Source: Mycoplasmataceae bacterium | GTDB lineage: Bacteria > Bacillota_I > Bacilli_A > Mycoplasmatales > Mycoplasmoidaceae | Direction: 5' to 3' | Length of the DNA stretch: 49,518 bases | NCBI GenBank assembly: GCA_031284865.1 | Contig: JAITXG010000039.1 | Coordinates: forward strand, 1-49,518 | Part shown: in pieces, positions 46,549 to 49,518 of the stretch | Position numbering within the stretch: position 1 is the first letter of the stretch | How the letters are laid out: every line of letters starts with the position of its first letter | Program-made: the position numbers and the translations under genes | The notes under the pieces: generated by a model | What the model was told of the DNA's origin: nothing | What the model saw: the letters and a program-made list of their open reading frames with translations, nothing else | Database searches by the model: none

Positions 46549-46878
46549 TTATTTCTTATGTTTTTTAACAATTGATTTAGTCTTCGATATTGGTGTTATT
46601 TTATCAAGGATATTCCCATTTTTCTTTAATGCAACGGACACATCGAACTTTAATTGTTCATTAAGGAAATATCCAGGTTTTAATTCAAAAAACTTTGTTA
46701 ACTTGACGTCACTATCTGGTGTGATAATTCGTTTACCTGTGATTATCTCGCTGATACATACTGTCGTAATTTTTGTCTTACGCGATAAATCAGCTTGCGT
46801 TATATTGTTAGGAACTAGAAATTTATTCTTGAGAAAAACACCAATATCTCCAGTGCTAGTTTTTCTTTGTCTGCTCAT
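46549..46878 (-). CDS. HigA-type XRE-family antitoxin/regulator
   Basis: A 109-residue helix-turn-helix protein. FLVPNNITQADLSRKTKI followed by ISEIITGKRIITPDS, then LTKFFELKPGYFLNEQLKFD, follows the HigA/VapI antidote layout. A lysine-rich tail (KTKSIVKKHKK) ends it. HigA represses its own operon and neutralises HigB mRNA interferase. No HigB-like gene is adjacent, so it may be an orphan or a plain regulator. A -10 for this strand lies at 46902-46907, with AAGGA in the leader. The divergent neighbour is coiled-coil paralogue B. Confidence 0.75.
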   Translation of the reverse strand: MSRQRKTSTGDIGVFLKNKFLVPNNITQADLSRKTKITTVCISEIITGKRIITPDSDVKLTKFFELKPGYFLNEQLKFDVSVALKKNGNILDKITPISKTKSIVKKHKK

Positions 46879-46980
46879 ACTTTTCTGTCCTTCCCTCTGC
46901 CATTATATAGTCATCCCCTTTCCTGCCAAGTAATTTACGCAACTATTTTAATAGGGCAAAAAAGCACACATTTTTACATA

Positions 46981-47215
46981 TTTTATCTCGGTATTTATTG
47001 AGCTATCTATAGATATGTCAAAAATAATAAGAAAAAATATTTTTTTTCGACAATATATAGGTAGGAGGCCGATATAATATATGAGTAGAGAAAAAAGACA
47101 AACTAAGGTTGCGCAAATGAACAAAACTGAATGAGATAAATGTAAAATGGGTGAGCGCTTTAATGTTGATATTATCACCAGTACTGGGAAAGAACCTACC
47201 ACCAAGGATTTGCTG
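46981..47215 (+). repeat. Direct repeat copy B (leader plus gene start)
   Basis: Second copy of the repeat at 42901. The same orientation and gapless offset of 4080 bp are seen. Both copies keep AGGAG and TATAAT just before the ATG. Confidence 0.85.
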
Positions 47216-47383
47216 AAAGTAATTATTGTGCGCTTAGACAGTGTTGAGACTCGTTTAACCCGTTTAGAATCTGATATGGCCGAGGTTAAGTCTCGTTTGA
47301 CTAGTTTAGAATCTGATATGTCTAATGTGAAGGCAACCTTAATTGAGCATACGGCTATTTTGAAACGTAATAACCTTCATTAA
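47081..47383 (+). CDS. Coiled-coil protein, paralogue B
   Basis: A 100-residue protein. The N-terminal half is close to paralogue A (43001). The C-terminal half carries regular heptads: LDSVETRLTRLESDMAEVK and SRLTSLESDMSNVKATL, where 14-residue units repeat (RLTRLESDM, RLTSLESDM), so the coil has grown or shrunk by whole units. AGGAGG lies 12 nt before the ATG. One TGA-Trp is used. There is no signal peptide or membrane helix. It is divergent from the HigA-like gene. Function unknown. Confidence 0.7.
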
Positions 47384-47434
47384 CAGCTATCTTAATATGT
47401 TTAGTCTTGCGAAGTCATCATATAATAAGTGACG

Positions 47435-47893
47435 ATGTATTTAATTGGACAAGGCAGTGACACACACGAATTAGTGATAATGAAGGATGGTAAAATCATC
47501 CTGGGTGGTTTTAAATTTGCCGCTGGTTTTCGTGTTGTATCACACTCCGATGGTGATTTGGTATTACATTCAATCGCTAATGCTATCTTAGGCGCCATTC
47601 AAAAGGGTGACATTGGCCAATATTTTAAAGATACCGATGCTAAAATCAAAGGGATTAATTCTAGCAAGATCCTTAAATTTGCTCTTAGCTTATTAAAACA
47701 AAGTAAATTTAAACTAGTGAATGTTGATCTTACCATTACCTGTGAGAATATCTTATTAGGTAATAAAAAGAAAAACATCCAAGATTCGTTGATTAAATTA
47801 CTTGGATGTAGATTTGTTAATGTGAAGGCGACAAGATTTGAAAAGCCTTCAAATTTGATTACTTGTGATACTGTATTGTTAGTTAATAAGTAG
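47435..47893 (+). CDS. ispF: 2-C-methyl-D-erythritol 2,4-cyclodiphosphate synthase
   Basis: A 152-residue enzyme of the MEP pathway. The metal ligands are GSDTH (Asp9, His11) and His45 in SHSDGDLVLHS. KGDIGQYFKDTD and the C-terminal FVNVKATRFEKP are family blocks. ATG 47435 is chosen; GTG 47429 in frame adds two residues. TATAAT at 47421-47426 sits 8 nt from the ATG, so the mRNA would be leaderless. Gly8-Ser replaces the usual Gly-Phe-Asp start. With ispE it indicates isoprenoid synthesis from this pathway. Confidence 0.9.
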   Translation: MYLIGQGSDTHELVIMKDGKIILGGFKFAAGFRVVSHSDGDLVLHSIANAILGAIQKGDIGQYFKDTDAKIKGINSSKILKFALSLLKQSKFKLVNVDLTITCENILLGNKKKNIQDSLIKLLGCRFVNVKATRFEKPSNLITCDTVLLVNK

Positions 47894-47894
47894 A

Positions 47895-48665
47895 CTAAAT
47901 ATTATTTTTTGCTGGAGCTTGAGGCTCTGGTCAGTTTGTTAAGGGGACATTAGGAAATAAGGTTTTGAGAAGACTACCTTCATGTATTTCGGCTCCCCCA
48001 GTGCATCCCAGGTCAGGAGAAGTTTCATGAAGATAGTTTTTTAAATCTCCATCTCCATCTATACTAAAGTTTTTTGCCAATCCAGTATATTGACCAAAAA
48101 CTAATCCATCAGCCATTCCCACGCCAATATCAACGACATTTTTTCCAGCAGCACATAAACCCTGGTTACTTAAAACAGATATGTGAATATGACTCGAACC
48201 TGTTGATCCACCATGAGTAAATTCTGTGTCAAAATCAGCTCTAGTATTTTTTGTCATTTTTTTGTCTTGCATTTCGACATTAATAACAATATTAGAAAAT
48301 GTAACGCTCGTTCCGCTGAACTCATCGTTTATGATGGTTTGAGTTACTGTAATTGCAGTCAAAACAGACGCACAGAAAGCGTAAAAATATGAATCAACGT
48401 TCATGGAATTATTAATGGATTCTAACATACCTTTATCTTGGAAATGTTTTGAACTGAAATTACCAGATAATTGAGTTCTTGCATCTTTTACCCAGCTGGA
48501 TGTTTCACTCACCATGAACGAGTTTAACTGAGACAAAGTTAACCTAGCTTCCCTAGACTCAGAGTCTCCTTTGCATGAAGTCATTAAAGGAATAACAGTA
48601 GCAGTACCGACTGCTAGAATTCCCCCCGACAAGGCCATAGATTTGATTAATTTTGATTTTTTCAT
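47895..48665 (-). CDS. Lipoprotein, 256 residues
   Basis: The signal peptide ends in PLMTSC (Cys31). The mature part shows helix-rich AREARLTLSQLNSFM-like stretches at the start, then a conserved-looking core with HGGSTGSSHIHISVLSNQGLCAAGKN. One TGA-Trp near the C-terminus separates the last 12 residues. AAGGAAA precedes the ATG as Shine-Dalgarno, and TATAAT lies upstream. Its stop lies 1 bp from the ispF stop. I recognise no family. Confidence 0.65.
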
Positions 48666-48742
48666 TTTCCTTCTCTTTGAAACTTATATAAATATTATAG
48701 AGGATAAAATGCGGATTTAAGTTTACTAAATAAGTTATTGTT

Positions 48743-49081
48743 CTATTTAGCTTTAATATGGGAATCTTTACGGTTGCTTCTTATCTTACCAATAACCATA
48801 AACAAATTTAAAGCTAGCGGTAAAAGATTTCCAGCTCAAGTTGGGACACTATTCCAAAATGTTAGATCACCACTATGCACAATGGAGATTCCTAAAGCAT
48901 AAATGATTAGGGCAATATTACTAAACATCATTAAGACGTGATTTTTTAAATCAATATGCTGGTAACTCTTAGTCTTGATGCATTTAATGAAAATCATGAT
49001 CGAAATCACGCTCAATAATAGTGTTCCAATAAAGCCGATGCTAATGAAAATTCATAATCATGTTTGTTGTACTGCTGTCAT
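48743..49081 (-). CDS. SemiSWEET-like small membrane protein
   Basis: A 112-residue protein with three hydrophobic helices (about 8-32, 47-68, 80-98). After helix 1 it reads IFIKCIKTKSYQHIDL, which matches the position of the PQ-loop in SemiSWEETs although Pro-Gln is lost. GAGG lies before the ATG. Three TGA-Trp codons occur. It is the third such protein in the window and the shortest. Confidence 0.65.
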
Positions 49082-49154
49082 AAATACCTCTATTCAGTTA
49101 ATATAAGCATATTATATTTAGTTAATGGTTCATCTTTGTTCAAAAAATTAACGT

Positions 49155-49160
49155 TATAAT
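49155..49160 (+). promoter_or_regulatory. -10 box of tmRNA gene
   Basis: TATAAT lies about 15-20 bp upstream of the inferred tmRNA 5' end. The -35 is not clear. Confidence 0.5.
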
Positions 49161-49174
49161 TTAAATACATTTGC

Positions 49175-49518
49175 GGGGATGCCAAGGTCTCGACATGAGT
49201 ACGATTCTTTCAAATGCAGTGGGGTTTGCCCCTTATAGCTAGAGGTTTTGCTAAATGACAAAACTAACAACGATAACATTAATCTAGATGAAGCTTTTAT
49301 GATTAATAAGTTATCAACTCAATTTCAACCTAACTACGCTTTTGTAGCCTAGGCAAACTGAGTCTAAAGTATTACGGTTTTCTCAATTTACCGTAACACA
49401 TTAAATAAATTGATATATCAAACCCATGTCTATAAGTTTGCTGAATCTCATAGACTATAGTAGTCAGGGTTGTTCTATTACCTAACTGGCTATCGAATAG
49501 CAAAATAGAACTAAACTG
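49175..49518 (+). ncRNA. ssrA: Transfer-messenger RNA (tmRNA), 3' end outside window
   Basis: The 5' end GGGGATGCCAAGGTCTCGAC is typical of tmRNA. The tag reading frame runs from about 49257 to TAG at 49350-49352: it begins DKTNNDNINLDEAF and ends QPNYAFVA. This closely resembles mycoplasma tags (DKNND..., ...NYAFA). Pseudoknot-rich sequence follows, including GTTGTTCTATTA...ATAGAAC near 49470-49510. The T-arm and CCA end should lie just past 49518. tmRNA rescues stalled ribosomes and tags their products for degradation. Confidence 0.93.

Overview
The window is one continuous stretch of a Mollicutes chromosome that reads UGA as tryptophan (genetic code 4). Almost every long gene is interrupted by in-frame TGA at positions where the protein family has Trp, and all gene ends given here are TAA or TAG. 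Short spacing, stop/start overlaps (TAATG), lipobox lipoproteins and AT-rich promoters fit a small Mycoplasma-type genome. Three blocks match the Mycoplasma genitalium/pneumoniae gene order: dnaA-rpmH-rnpA-yidC-rsmA followed nearby by gltX, serS-tmk-holB-mnmE-tatD, and pcrA-formylTHF cycloligase-ymdB. Other content is unusual for that group (type III glutamine synthetase, class III ribonucleotide reductase, MEP-pathway genes ispE and ispF, three SemiSWEET-like proteins). I infer an uncultured, probably anaerobic, host-associated relative, and I cannot name the species.

Layout. 1-8350: origin region. dnaA runs leftward off the edge. rpmH, rnpA, yidC, rsmA and ispE run rightward, then dnaN (separated from dnaA), a PAP2 phosphatase, type III glutamine synthetase (glnN) and tRNA-Thr. 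8400-17115: a small unknown gene and gltX (minus), a second PAP2 protein, a BspA-repeat lipoprotein, an APC permease, and a nagB-PTS IICB amino-sugar pair. 17180-24860: two large lipoproteins, a Zn/Cd-type P-ATPase, a SemiSWEET and a Pif1-like helicase, with a regulated-looking divergent promoter at 22970-23053. 24860-30397: fhs-tilS, then uvrB and an overlapping trypsin-like protease lipoprotein.

30398-35261 is the minus-strand serS-tmk-holB-mnmE-tatD operon. 35341-40933 is a plus-strand operon: unknown small protein, GT2, RDD protein, PcrA, formylTHF cycloligase, YmdB. 40958-49081 holds rpsO, two lipoproteins, two more SemiSWEET-like proteins, the class III reductase pair nrdD-nrdG, pth, a HigA-like regulator and ispF. 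Two paralogous coiled-coil genes lie exactly 4080 bp apart as direct repeats and bracket nrdG-nrdD-pth-higA. The window ends inside tmRNA (ssrA).

How the genes work together: replication, repair and translation genes dominate. The accessory part points to scavenging and uptake (GlcN/GlcNAc PTS with NagB, SemiSWEETs, APC permease, lipoproteins, protease), ammonia assimilation (GlnN), one-carbon metabolism (Fhs, cycloligase), isoprenoid synthesis (IspE, IspF) and oxygen-independent dNTP synthesis (NrdD/NrdG). The NrdD reading frame ends before the glycyl-radical loop, which is the most surprising single observation. I saw no insertion sequence, CRISPR array or prophage.
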